This document shows positions 1-11,000 of a DNA stretch of 64,000 nucleotides, piece after piece. Every line of letters begins with the position of its first letter. Within the stretch, counting starts at the first letter, position 1. Origin of the DNA: Mactromeris polynyma (taxonomy: Eukaryota; Mollusca; Bivalvia; Venerida; Mactridae); NCBI GenBank assembly GCA_032209605.1, contig JASFXZ010000076.1, forward strand, positions 1-64,000. Reading direction: 5' to 3'. Under the pieces are notes generated by a model that was given only the letters and a program-made list of their open reading frames with translations, searched no databases and was not told where the DNA came from. The translations under genes and the position numbers were made by a program.

Positions 1-1090
1 GGGGGGTTTGGTTGTTGTTTGGTGTGGTTTTGGTGTTATGGTGTGGAATAGGGGTATTTGTATTGAGTAGGGGGGGGAGATGTTTGGTAAGGTGTGAGTG
101 TTTTATGTGGTATAGATTGTGGGGGTAATGGGAGTGATATGGTTGGGGATATTGGTTGTTGGGTGAGGGTTTGGGGGTTTGGTTATGGGGGAGGGGTGGA
201 GTGGGGGGATGGGGTGTGGGATTTATGTTGGAGTAGGTGGTTATGGTTGTGTTGAGATGGATAATAGGGGGTATTTGATTGAGGGGTGTGTTATGTGTGT
301 ATGTGGTGTGTTATGTGTGTGTTGGTGTGAGGGTGTGTGGAGTTGGGTATGTGTATTGGGGTGGTTGATGGTTGGGATAGGTTTGGTTTTGTTGTATTTT
401 GGAATAATAGGTATGTTTATTGAGGTTAGGTTATTTTGTTTTTATGGTTTGTGTTGGGTTGTGTATTTAATGGGAGTGATTAGGAAGTGAGGGTAAGATG
501 GTGAGGTGATGTATTTGGTATAGAGTTAGGGAGTTTGTTAAGAGGATTGGGGTTGTTGAAAGTTGTGAGGGTGGGGGAAGGGGAGTGTGTTATGGGTAAG
601 TTGATTTAGTATTGGAAGAGTGTTATTTTAGAGGGAGTGTGATGAGGGGTAAGATTGGTGTTGGTTAGTTTGGAGTAGGTTTGTTTGGGTTTAGGGTGAA
701 GTATGGGGGGGTTTGAGGTTTGTTGGGGGGAGGAGGTTTTTGAGGGTTGGGTAGGGTAGTGGTTAGTTGGGGGGGTTGAGTTGGGATTGTTGGTTTTGAT
801 TTTTGTTGTTGGGAGTATGTTAGAATATGTATGTTGTATGGGAAGGAAATATGTTAAGAGGGTTTTGGGGGTGTTGGGTGTTTTGTGGTGGTTTGGGTTG
901 TGGGGTTGGTTTGTGGTGTTTGAGTGAGGTAGTGTGTGTATGTTATATGGGTTGATTGGATGGTTAGGGTTGTTAGGGGTATATTATTAGGAGGATATGG
1001 ATTTTTTAGGTTTGAGGAAGAGTTGGATTTGAGGTTGAGTTGGTTGAGGTTGGGTTGTGTTTTTAGGTTTGATGAGTGGTTTGAATATAT
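1..1090. other. cytosine-free G/T-rich tract
   Basis: I read every line from the window start and found no C on the + strand until position 1091. G is about half of the bases, T about a third, and A the rest. There is no obvious tandem unit and no telomere-type hexamer array. Composition changes abruptly to ordinary AT-rich four-base sequence after 1090. The open frames inside it are low-complexity (Gly/Val/Cys-rich on +, Thr/Asn/Pro-rich on -) and are not credible genes. It could be a real strand-asymmetric G-rich sequence or a low-quality consensus at a contig edge. Confidence 0.9.
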
Positions 1091-1895
1091 CACATTATCA
1101 TAACATACGGCGGGAGTGATTATAACCGATGCAATATTTCTCGTATTACACTAGTGTAATATTTATGCAAATTAGGGCCGCATCACATATTCATACGCGA
1201 TGTCAGAAATCCAAACGAACATGGCCGACTTTCGCGTATCGGTCTACGACAAATGTGTAGCATTTCGCGATCGTCTAAATGTCAAACAGCTTCATAAACG
1301 AAAGTTTATCAGAATTCTAACCATTGCGAGCTGAACGCGTACTTCAAATCCGATGCGAGTGCACATTTCAGCTTGTCAGGAGGTATCAACACATGGTTTA
1401 CTGTCCATCATCCGGATCACGGTGTTTTTTTTTATGTGAACATAAACTGAATAGACCACACGCTGATGCAATCCATCCACCGAGAAAACGAGTACGCATG
1501 ATTTACAGCGACTCACAGTGACATATTTTCAACTGTGTCAACGTAGATCTGTTGATTTACGTTCAGTCAATGATTTTATTTTAGAATGGACTCGGTGACG
1601 TCACGGCTTCATGTCGTCACAGCAGCGCGTGTGCACTAAATTTTGAACTTCTTCAATGTTTTCATAAAACTGCAGTAAATTATCGATCATGTTCTTAATT
1701 ATTTGTTTTGTGTTAAGTTCCAACATTCGACATAACATTTGGTTTAATTATCGGTATTAATCGTCGTTTTTATTCTGTGAAAATCTTTGAAACTATTTTT
1801 TCTCGACCGAATCACTAAAGTAGAGACAAAATGCAGGGGCAGCTAGAGAAACGAGTCTGCGATTTTTTGTTTTAAGCCCGTTTACAAGTTATGTG
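1091..1895. other. no gene seen
   Basis: Ordinary AT-rich sequence. A CRE-like TGACGTCA lies near 1597. I find no exon with convincing splice sites. Confidence 0.5.
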
Positions 1896-2056
1896 ATAAA
1901 TAGAATCTAGCATTCGTGTTCATATTTGATTGAATTTATTAAACTCGTCGGCCAAAAAGATATGATGCTCTGCAAAGCCTCGCATTATATCATTTTGATC
2001 GACTCGTTTAATAAATTCAATAAAACATGAACACTCATGTAAGATCCTCTATTTAT
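1896..2056. mobile_element. fold-back MITE-like element, copy 1
   Basis: The stretch is an imperfect palindrome. The left end ataaatagaatct mirrors the right end agatcctctatttat, and the inner arms around gaatttattaaactcgtcg also pair. It has no coding capacity. A second copy lies at 6914-7035 in the opposite orientation, so it is a dispersed element and not a chance hairpin. Confidence 0.7.
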
Positions 2057-2490
2057 TTGATGCTGGCTGTTTAGAAAGAGGGTTTGCTGGGGAAAACCCG
2101 CAGATGGGTTTCAAAGTGGAAGGCAAGATTGAGGTTAAACTGATTCAATGATGTGTAGCAATTTAGACGTCCTAGAGTCACTTGCAAGAGAGTTAACTGT
2201 ATGATCAATATAATAAAGTAAACACGTGGTAAATATACAAGAAAAGTTTCAAATGAGTAAAAAAGGATAGGAAACAATGTGAGTCATGCTTCAGTGTGGA
2301 CTAATATTCATAAAGAAAATAAATGGTCTGCTTTTAAACGTTAAAGCCAGTCTTCCTCACGGATATACATATGATTATTTTGTTCAAGATGGTGCGCCTC
2401 CGCACACATTCAAAAGTACACAACAATGGATGTAAACATTACACATGAGTACTTTACTTACATAAATTAGATATTAATGATTGTAAATGA
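2057..2490. other. no gene seen
   Basis: AT-rich sequence with stops in all frames. The 68-codon minus frame at 2071-2277 has no recognisable motif. Confidence 0.4.
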
Positions 2491-2629
2491 AAAAAGGCAA
2501 AATAATCACTTTCTTTGTATAAACATATATAGACCAAAATAATTTGCGAACAAACATGTCATTAAAAGTGTTCAAAAAATTCGAAATTAGGAAAACATCT
2601 TGCTTCAAAAGAAAATGTAGACGTCAAAC

Positions 2630-2705
2630 GTGGGGTTCGAACTCACGACCCCTAGATAGACAGTTCCTTGCTCCACCGTCAGAGCCAGTCGCAGTACCTT
2701 AACAG
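2630..2705 (-). repeat. tRNA-derived SINE head
   Basis: On the minus strand a B-box-like gagttcgaacccc follows a degenerate A-box region. The equivalent position in the related block (16700-16795) also has it. A tRNA fold is not supported, so I call it tRNA-derived. Confidence 0.45.
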
Positions 2706-2939
2706 AAATAAATGTTGTATATAAAGTAAAAAGGAGTACACACTTTCAAAGATCAGCTATTGTTAGAATAGGTCTTAAGTCATCAGAACCGAATAAATCA
2801 GATAAAAGTTACATTTCAATTGAACATAATATTATAACAACCTTGTTATCACTCATACCTGCTTTTTTATTTGCTGTTCAAGCCCTAGACTTCTTTCACG
2901 CTCCTTCTTTAATGTGATATCATCATATAATGCATACAT

Positions 2940-3635
2940 GTCTTTTATTGGATGTACTTTTCAATTTTGTTCCGGCAACGGAACATAAATTTTGACTTTG
3001 CACATAGAAATTTCAAATAGTTCCGGCAACGGAACATTTCTTTTATTGGATGTACTTTTCAATTTTGTTCCGGCGGCGGAACATTTGACTTTGCACATAG
3101 AAATTTCAAATTGTTCCGGCGACGGAGCATTTCTTGTATTGGATGTACTTTTCAATTTTGTTCCGGCGACGGAACATTTGACTTTGTACATAGAAATTTC
3201 AAATTGTTCCGGCAACGGAGCATTACTTTTATTTGATGTACTTTTCAATTTTGTTCCGGGGACGGAAAATTTGTCTTTGCACATAGAAATTTCAAATTAT
3301 TCCGAGCATTACTTTTATATATTGTACTTTTCAATTTTGTTCCGGCGGCGGAACATTTGTCTTTTCACACAAAAATTTCAAATTGTTCCGGCAACGGAAC
3401 CTTCCTTTTAATGGATGTACTTTTCAATTTTGTTCCGGCGACGGAACATTTGACTTTGCACATAGAAATTTCAAACTGTTCCGGCAACGGAACATTTCTT
3501 TTATCGGATGTACTTTTCAATTCTGTTCCGGCGGTGGAACATTTGACTTTGCACATAGAAATTTCAAATTGTTCCGGCAACGGAACATTTCTTTTATTGG
3601 ATGTACTTTTCAAATTTGTTCCGGCGCCGGAGCAT
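2940..3635. repeat. dimeric 93-bp satellite with palindromes
   Basis: Two half-units of about 46-47 bp alternate. One contains tttattggatgtacttttca and the other actttgcacatagaaattt. They are separated by the near-palindrome gttccggcaacggaac and its variants. I count about 15 palindromes and 7.5 dimers. The period is 93 bp (31 codons), so frames stay open on both strands. The resulting proteins (139 aa at 2992-3411 on +, 107 aa at 2961-3284 on -) are by-products of the period and not likely genes. The array is absent from the related block at 16.6-18.0 kb. Confidence 0.85.
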
Positions 3636-4849
3636 TAAATAAAAGAGGTCAATCAATGAAGCATGTTATTTCCATTTTTTAAAGGTGAAATAGGCCATTC
3701 TAAATAGGATGCTGTGGACAATCCCTTTTTGTATTGGACGGGCTTATATATGCATAATACGTATTTTAAAGCCTATATAGGTTGTTTCTATTCCGTTAAA
3801 TGTTCACCTTTATAATGTTTTGACATCACAGAAATATTAACTGATCCTCCCACGACAAAAAATGAAGACGGAATAGAAAATATAGTCGCCACTAATAAAA
3901 TTCAAATCGTTTCGAAATCTACCGCCTGAAAATCGACAATTCTTTTAACAATTTTATTGATATATCTTTCGCTCCTGCAGATTTTACGTGGTACTTTTAA
4001 AAATAATGAACAATTACGCAGGGCATGCGTATATTCATCTTTACGGCCAACTTTAGTTTGCCTGAACGTATCATACTCTATTCTATATAGCACTGGTAAC
4101 TGTTTTAAAGTTAAAACAAAACATTTTATTATTATTTTAAATGAAAGGTAAACTATTTAAATGAATTTTGACTATTGAAGCATTACAAAACCGTTTGCAT
4201 TTATTTTATATCTTTAACCGATAAAAGGTTATACTAATTTAAAGCTAAAACCCTTCATATTTCTATATAGGCATTTTTGCGCAGTATCGATTATCGAATC
4301 ATGAAAATTCTTCCACATGATGTTTTTATCCGGAGCGACGATCGATGGGAAATAAAACATGACTGTATAAATTTTGGAATAGCGAACTACACGATAAAAT
4401 GTTAATTTAGTTAACATATATTAAACCAATCTAAACAAGAAATACAATTTTGTCATTTTCATTGTTGAAAACTCCTTTGCAAGAAAATCGTGTTACATAC
4501 TAATACTATATTAATGCAATAACTTTGAACGGAAATACTTCTTATTGCAAGTTCTGGAAAAAGATCTAAATATCGTATTGAAATATTTCAGATGATTCTA
4601 AATTTACCTGTAGCATGGTCCTTAACCAAGTTGTAGAACTCTAAGTTTGTTAAACAACAAACTGTTCCCAGCCACATCAACTTGAGCGCTGCTAAATACG
4701 TAAACTTACACCTCGCCATCTCGCAACAGAGTGAAATAAAATCAAGAAATTGAATCATACCAACGAATGATTTCTGGTAGATTCCGGCACGTGACGGACA
4801 CTTGACAATAAGTACGCTGTAAGAGGTTCAACATATTAGTCGCCGGACG

Positions 4850-5800
4850 GAGGCCGGAGAATCTATTTTTATTCCTTTTGAAATGTTAAAGCACTTCAAA
4901 TGCGAATATTTCAGAATAAAACAACCGAAATGGATTTCAAATAAATGTGAACAATGACAAAGTGACTTTTATGGTGTTTTTCTCTCGATTTAATACCTGT
5001 GCTAAAAATAATTAATCACTGAACAGTTCAACTAAAACCTGTGGCGGTCGTTACGAAACTGTTTTTTCAGCCGTAACCTCCTTTTACGTTTAGAAGTTTG
5101 ATCAAATTTAGCACTCACTAATGAGTTGTTTGAAATTGTGTGAGTTCTAATTTCAGCCACTTGAGATGTTTGAGACTATTTAAAAAATATAGGTCAAGCC
5201 AAATCCGATATAAGTGAACAAGCCCTTTCACTCACTGTACAGTGCGTAATTCACACACAAACAATGGCGGACTATCTGATTCTTGTTCATTGACGTCCTT
5301 GATCATCGCAAATATAAGCGTGTATCTTCTTATTTTAAACATTCCTCGTTCAAATTGAAAGTATTTATGAAGTTTGTGCGATATAAACACAAGATGTGTC
5401 GAAGCTTCCGCAGCAACTTCAAAGACATTTGCCGACAGCCTACGTGCTGTATTGACGTCAGGGGCGTGACCTTGAACAATTCGAGTCTTCATCGGTTATT
5501 TACTTACACTTACATATTTGATCATTTTTGCCTTGCTTAACGTTTACACGAGCGTGTGCAAACATTATGTGCTGCAATCGGTAATTTCTTATTCCGAACG
5601 CGTGCGTAACTTTAACAACATTATTTTACTCGTCGGTTTTTAGAAGTTTTCTTTGCATAGGTTTATCGCCGGTTTGGGCAAACCCTGAATAACATGTTCA
5701 TTAACTGCTGGAACAATTTTTGTAAATACAATTTATTGCCTGTGATGGGGCACCTCTAGTCCTACAGCAAATAGTTCCAATTAAACACATACTGAGACAC
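4850..5800. other. no gene seen
   Basis: Inserted DNA relative to the related block at 17.5 kb. Overlapping frames on both strands at 5232-5540 show no domain or clear splice sites. Confidence 0.4.
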
Positions 5801-6215
5801 AAGGTGCCTTACCATAAAATGAAGAAAATAATAAGTTACTACAGGGAACGCCACATACATAACGCCATACAGACCTCCGAGAAAAAAAAATCCAAAAACA
5901 TAATGCACCTGAGGAGGTTCAATGGTTCATACGTAAGGGGAACAGAGGCGCGAGGAATGGCATATGCGACTATAAGGACTAACTATGAGAATCATAGAGG
6001 TCAAACAATGAAGGGGCTTTAATGGATAGCAGAGATCACAGGAATGGTCAAGACAGCTGGAAACAATAGGCCGAAACTGGGCAGAAAATAACATGAACAC
6101 TATATAAAGTGAAATTGCACAGGGGAAAGGGAAATATTACATACATTTAGAACACAAAATGATTTAATAACCATACAACGAATTACAGAACTGTCAGTAA
6201 AATTACTGGAGGTTT
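5800..6215. repeat. dispersed repeat 'ttactacagggaacg', copy 1
   Basis: The stretch starts ttactacagggaacgcc and runs through caggggaaagggaaatatta. It aligns with 50554-50621 joined to 53361-53700, where a LINE has inserted, and with the start of 59690-59830. The first 60 or so bases also begin both peptide-gene units at about 44695 and 47607. No protein is visible; I do not know the element class. Confidence 0.65.
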
Positions 6216-6692
6216 AATTCGATTTAACAGCTAGTTAACCTCACACTTAATCACAATATGGTCATTGATTTCCAACATATATATATATAAAGGCTATTTA
6301 TGACATGTTATGTGCATTTCTTATACATTGATATTGCATGTTCAATATTTGCAAAATTTTGTCAGTGTCATTACGTCACTTTGGTTTATTTTCAACATAT
6401 TCCCTTCAAATAGTTCACGATCATTATTTGGCTAAACATTTTTCCGGCGAATTGATGACTCGCATCAACTTTCTTTTCAGTTAGAGAAACTGGAAAAAAA
6501 CACTTTTTTATTATGATCAATGACTTTTCGAATGCTTCTTATATGACCGCCATGGTGATACACAGCATTTCTTTTTAAAATACTGAAATGCCTCTTATAA
6601 AACATGGTTTGACGCGTAACTTGTGAATTTCTTTGTTTACCTTTAATTCTGGCTTGAAATAACTAAAGCCCTTCTTCTGCTCTACACACTGC

Positions 6693-6900
6693 CCTGTTAG
6701 CTCAGTTGGTTGAGTGCTGGACTGTCACCCGAGAGGTCCAGGTTCGATTCCCGGGCGTGGCAGGTAATGTCCTTCTGTAACATTTGGCTGGGGCGTTTGT
6801 CCTGCTCCGTTGAATTATGGGGAATGTGTCAGTTGCTTGTGACAGGGCAAGATAGTAGTCTGGTTGATAATTAATACCAGGAAAAGAAGTAAGGTCCACT
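6693..6900 (+). repeat. tRNA-headed SINE
   Basis: A tRNA-like head carries an A box (tagctcagttggttgag) and a B box (ggttcgattcc). It is followed by a body with tgtccttctgtaacatttgg that recurs at 17885-18005 and, more diverged, at 19090-19260. The acceptor stem does not pair well, so I do not call a functional tRNA. Confidence 0.75.
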
Positions 6901-6913
6901 TACCACCATGTAT

Positions 6914-7035
6914 GTATATATAGAGGATCTAACATGAGTATTCATGTTTTATTAAATTTATTATAAGAGTCGGTTAAAATGATATTATGCGAGGCTTTGC
7001 CGAGCATTATATCTTTTTGGCCGACGAGTTTAATA
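6914..7035. mobile_element. fold-back MITE-like element, copy 2
   Basis: This is the reverse-oriented partner of 1896-2056, sharing gaggatctaacatgagt, gcgaggctttgc and gccgacgagtttaata. It lacks roughly the last 40-50 bases of the other copy. Confidence 0.65.
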
Positions 7036-7189
7036 GCAAGCGTAAAGTGACCACTGTCAATGTACATTTACGAGAATGCTTCAGAATTAATATCTACATA
7101 CTACTAATGATAATGAATACATTATTATCTTTTTTGTCGTATTGAAATAACCAAAAATGATAAACAAAATTGAATAGCAGGCCGAATTA

Positions 7190-7400
7190 CCACAGTCCGG
7201 AAGAGCACTTAATTGCCATTCTGGAGGTGGTAGGTTCGAACCTCGGGGAGGCGTATATAGGCTACTTATAAAGCTCCCTTGGCTGAGTGATGAAGGCATC
7301 CGCCTTTGGAGCGGGAGGTCGTATGTTCGCATATTAAAGGATAGGAATCGGGCTCAGAAAGTAGGTGTCTCAAAAGCTGGCCCTTTGAGTAGGGGTGACA
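7190..7400 (+). repeat. tRNA-like SINE pieces
   Basis: Two tRNA-like segments lie in tandem. One has the B box taggttcgaacctcg near 7230. The second has an A-box-like ttggctgagtgatgaagg and a degenerate B box near 7315. Neither folds convincingly as a tRNA. Confidence 0.45.
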
Positions 7401-7952
7401 CTATAATAAATAAACACTTCACTTTTATTTTTTATAAAACCAAGATGATAAATAATACAACACACTGTGAAGTCTGAGTACAGAAGTTTATTGTAAATAA
7501 TCAAAGACGATTATACCATGAAATAGGTAAAACATTAAACATTATCAAGACAAGCGAAACATCGTTGTCATATATCTGGCAAATATTGTATAAAACATCT
7601 AAATAACATATACATTAGTGTAATTCATACCAGATATTTTACATTCTGAAGTAAAAAATGTTATTATTACCAGCACTATTAGTACACAGAATGCGTAGAA
7701 CAAAGTAATGTAAAACATTTATTCATTTTCTAAGGTGGCAGATTTTTGTGACCTGTAAACTACATAATTACCTTGACTGTGATGTAGTTATCACGTTAAA
7801 AATCTGGTTAACGATATAGTTATCATGAGGTGTAGAACTTGTCAATGGCACAAGAGCGCGCATCGAATGGTTGTGTACATGCATATAAGGAGTGTAAAGC
7901 AGATAGAGTTATTATATTAACGAGTCCATGAGGAAATGATGAACTTGTTTAT

Positions 7953-8090
7953 TCATTGTTCATCAAACTTCTGGTCAATGACCATTTCCCGCCAAAATTT
8001 CTCATCTCCCAAAATGTCCATCAGATCGGTGTTGCGTGAGAACGACAATACCATGCAGCCAACATTCATATGGAGTTGTGTTTCTTTATC
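7953..8090 (-). CDS. last exon of the DUF4773-like gene
   Basis: The acceptor tttatacag is followed by 45 codons in phase 0 and a TGA. The peptide begins DKETQLHMN and includes NVGCMVLSF, then a charged tail ending QKFDEQ. The VGC cysteine fits the last conserved cysteine of the domain. 138 bases exactly fit the phase left by the previous exon. Confidence 0.6.
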   Translation of the reverse strand, partial: DKETQLHMNVGCMVLSFSRNTDLMDILGDEKFWREMVIDQKFDEQ

Positions 8091-11000
8091 CTGTATAAAT
8101 AATTAAAACTCAAATTAATTATACATGTTTTGTCTAGTTAACGTCTAGTATTATATACAAAGATATAACTCAACACAATGCTATGTAAGCCATAATGCGT
8201 CTGTTGTAACAAATGATTTGTTAACAAGATAATATTGATATCTGCATTGCCTATTATTGATACGTTTATGCTTTACATGTAATATAAGATGTCAAAAGAC
8301 CAGTTTTAATCAATCGTAATGCAGCCCGGTTGATACATTTGCTATGGATGAATTACAGCTTTGCCAAGTCACTTTTACTCTATCGATCAATTAGCATTTT
8401 ATTACGAGGGTCATGCAAAAAGTTCTGTCACTAATGGGCTTCCGTAGTTTTATCCCAGGTATTTTTTAAAACGTTTCATTGCACTTGAATGGTGTGTCCA
8501 ATAGCTAATGATATCCGTTTATTTTGTGCAAATTGCTTTTCAAATGACCGAGTTATTTCAAATTGAAATACATGCAGTCATATACACTGACCAATTTACT
8601 TTTCACATTGTAAAATGGACGAAAAGACTGAAAGTCGTAGCTATATTAAATGCCGCATTAAGCTTGATATAGATATTTGATGAATTGTGTGGTATATATG
8701 GACCTCATGCCATTTCGATGCGCACAGTTGTTAGGTGGGTTAAAGCTTTTAAAGCTTGGAAATTATCTGTCGAAGATGATACCCATTCTGGTAGGCCTAA
8801 GACCTCTGTAACCAAGGCAAACATCGCTGCTGTAAAAGTTGTGGTCGAACAGAATGCGCGATTGTCGGTGAAAGATATATTGCCTTGTCCATCTGGTCAT
8901 ACAGTAACTGGACGATTCTACAATAACTCTGTACTGAAGAAAGTGAAAGAGTTTTGCAATAAGAAACGTCCAAGCAAAGGATGGTCAGGAGTCCATTTTA
9001 TACACGACAACGCCTCCTCTCACAAGTGCGAGGTTGTTAAGTCTTTTTTGGCTTCTGAAAAGGTAGAAGTTGTAAACCATCCGCCTTATTCACCTGACCT
9101 GAGTCCTTATGACTTTTTTTTATTTCCAAGGCTTAAGAAAATGCTTTCTGGAAAGAAATATAAGTCCAGAAGTTCTCTTGGCAGCGCCATTAATCAGTGT
9201 CTCCAACAGATACCAAAAGAAGACTATGTATCTGCTTTTCGCGATTGGGTAAAAAGTTTACAAAAATGTGTTTCGGTAAAGGAGGAATACTTTGAAGTTT
9301 TGTAATAAAAATAATTTTGATAAAACGTAGCACTTAAGAAATCCGAACCCAATGACAGAACTTTTTGCAGGACCCTCGTACCACAGGATATTGTCACGAT
9401 TTTTATATCTTTCTAAAGTCCGTCCGTCCGTCACACTTCGGTTTCCGCTCAATATCAGGAGTTCCATACAACCCAGAGTCTTCAAACTTCGTATGTTGAG
9501 TGGATTAATTGAGTAGACAATCCCTATAGTTCTTGGGCTAACTGGACCAAAGCTCACGAGGGCCTTAAAGGTGAAATCTGTATCTGCTCAATACCTCAGG
9601 AAAACCTTTGTCCCATAGTCTTCAAACTCAACTGGATGATTGGAGATATTGAGTTTATGATTCATTCTTTTGAGAGTCACTGCGTCAAAGGTCAATGTCA
9701 CAGGAGCCTTACAGGTCAAATATGTTTCCTCTCAATATCTCAAGAACTTCATAGGATGATTGCACGTCTTGAGTATATGACTCCTATTCGTTTTAGGATC
9801 AATGGATCAAATGTTAAGGTCACATGGACTGCAAATGTTAAATTAATTAATACCTCTAGAACCCTTTGACACAGAGTCGTCAAACAAGATGATTGGACTC
9901 CGTGAGAAGATGCCCACTACTGTTTTTTTAATCACCTGGTCACAGGACTATGCATGGGTTATAAATGTCAAATCGAATTCTGCTCAATATCCATTTGATC
10001 TAAAGTCTTAAAACTTCACGAGATATTTGAACTCCTTGAGTAGAACGCACCCATAAAGCGCTTTGATTCCACTACCGTTACATTCACACGCTGCTGTAGT
10101 ACCTAGTGTATTTTGATATTTGACCGTTTTAACCTTTCTGATATAACCAATGATGCAGTCGCAGTAAACGAAATCAATGAACGACATTGGTCGGCATGAT
10201 CACGTGACTACTGAGTTTATAATAGATGGGTATTTTCCAGTGTTAACGCCAATCAAATGTGTACACAGTGTACATCCTTTCGTGTCGAGAGAAATTTTGA
10301 CTATTTTGCTAATCGGTTATATTTCATGTCATTTAGCATTACAGAAAGTTTCGTTCTTTCATTGAGGATTATAGCGTGGCAAATTTGAGTAACACGATCC
10401 CAATTAACAATATGACGCATTTTAAGATATACGCAGATTGCGCATCGACAGCTGTTTAAATGACCTTAAATCACTACACATTAACAAGCATCGGAATGAT
10501 ATTGGCATGCCTACGAAACGATAGTCACTTACGTTCAATTTATTTATTTTGTTTAGCAATTTCCATACTCACAGCGGCATTTCTATGACAGTGTCCTATT
10601 CAATACACACTCGCATAAGCTTTATTTAAGCGGCTCGCTGAATGACTGTGGACGCATGTCGACTCGCCTGTCTAAATCTAGAAAATCCCAGTCGTGCGGG
10701 AGTTATAAAGCATACGGTGATTATGAAGGTATCGGAAAAAGCGCCCGATGCTAAAGGAGAGTACTTAAGTAGAATATACCTACTGTTTCTTGGGTCACCC
10801 AATCACAGGTCAAAGTCACATGGAATGTCAATGTCATAACGGTTTCTGCTCAAAACCTCAGGAACCCTTTTACTCAGAGTCTCAAACTTCACACGATGAT
10901 TGGACTTCTACAGTTTTGGGGGTCATCGGGTCTAAGGCCAAGGTCACATGGTCACATGGGTTTCAACTCAAAACCTCAGGAACCCTTTGACTCAGAGTCT

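Larger units (their letters stand above)
2495..6900. repeat. expanded copy of a duplicated block
   Basis: Four stretches align by eye, in order and orientation, with 16590-18010: about 2495-2875, 3793-3905, 3985-4850 and 6475-6900. Between them this copy carries extra DNA: the 93-bp satellite with its flanks (about 2880-3790) and 1.6 kb at 4850-6475 that includes a dispersed repeat. The other copy lacks these, so they are probably later insertions. Substitutions and small indels are frequent, so the duplication is not recent. Confidence 0.7.

Noticed and set aside
1..1090. Coding frames at 179-490 (+) and 854-1093 (-)
   Set aside because: They exist only because the tract lacks C, so stops are scarce on one strand. 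Composition is low-complexity.
1..1090. Bisulfite-converted or deaminated genomic DNA
   Set aside because: Conversion would leave G at the genomic level of under 20 percent, but G is about half of the bases.
2961..3682. Repeat proteins on both strands over the 93-bp satellite
   Set aside because: They are a by-product of a period divisible by three; no start context, splice site or domain supports them.
6693..6765. Functional tRNA gene
   Set aside because: The A and B boxes are good, but the acceptor stem does not pair and a conserved SINE body follows.
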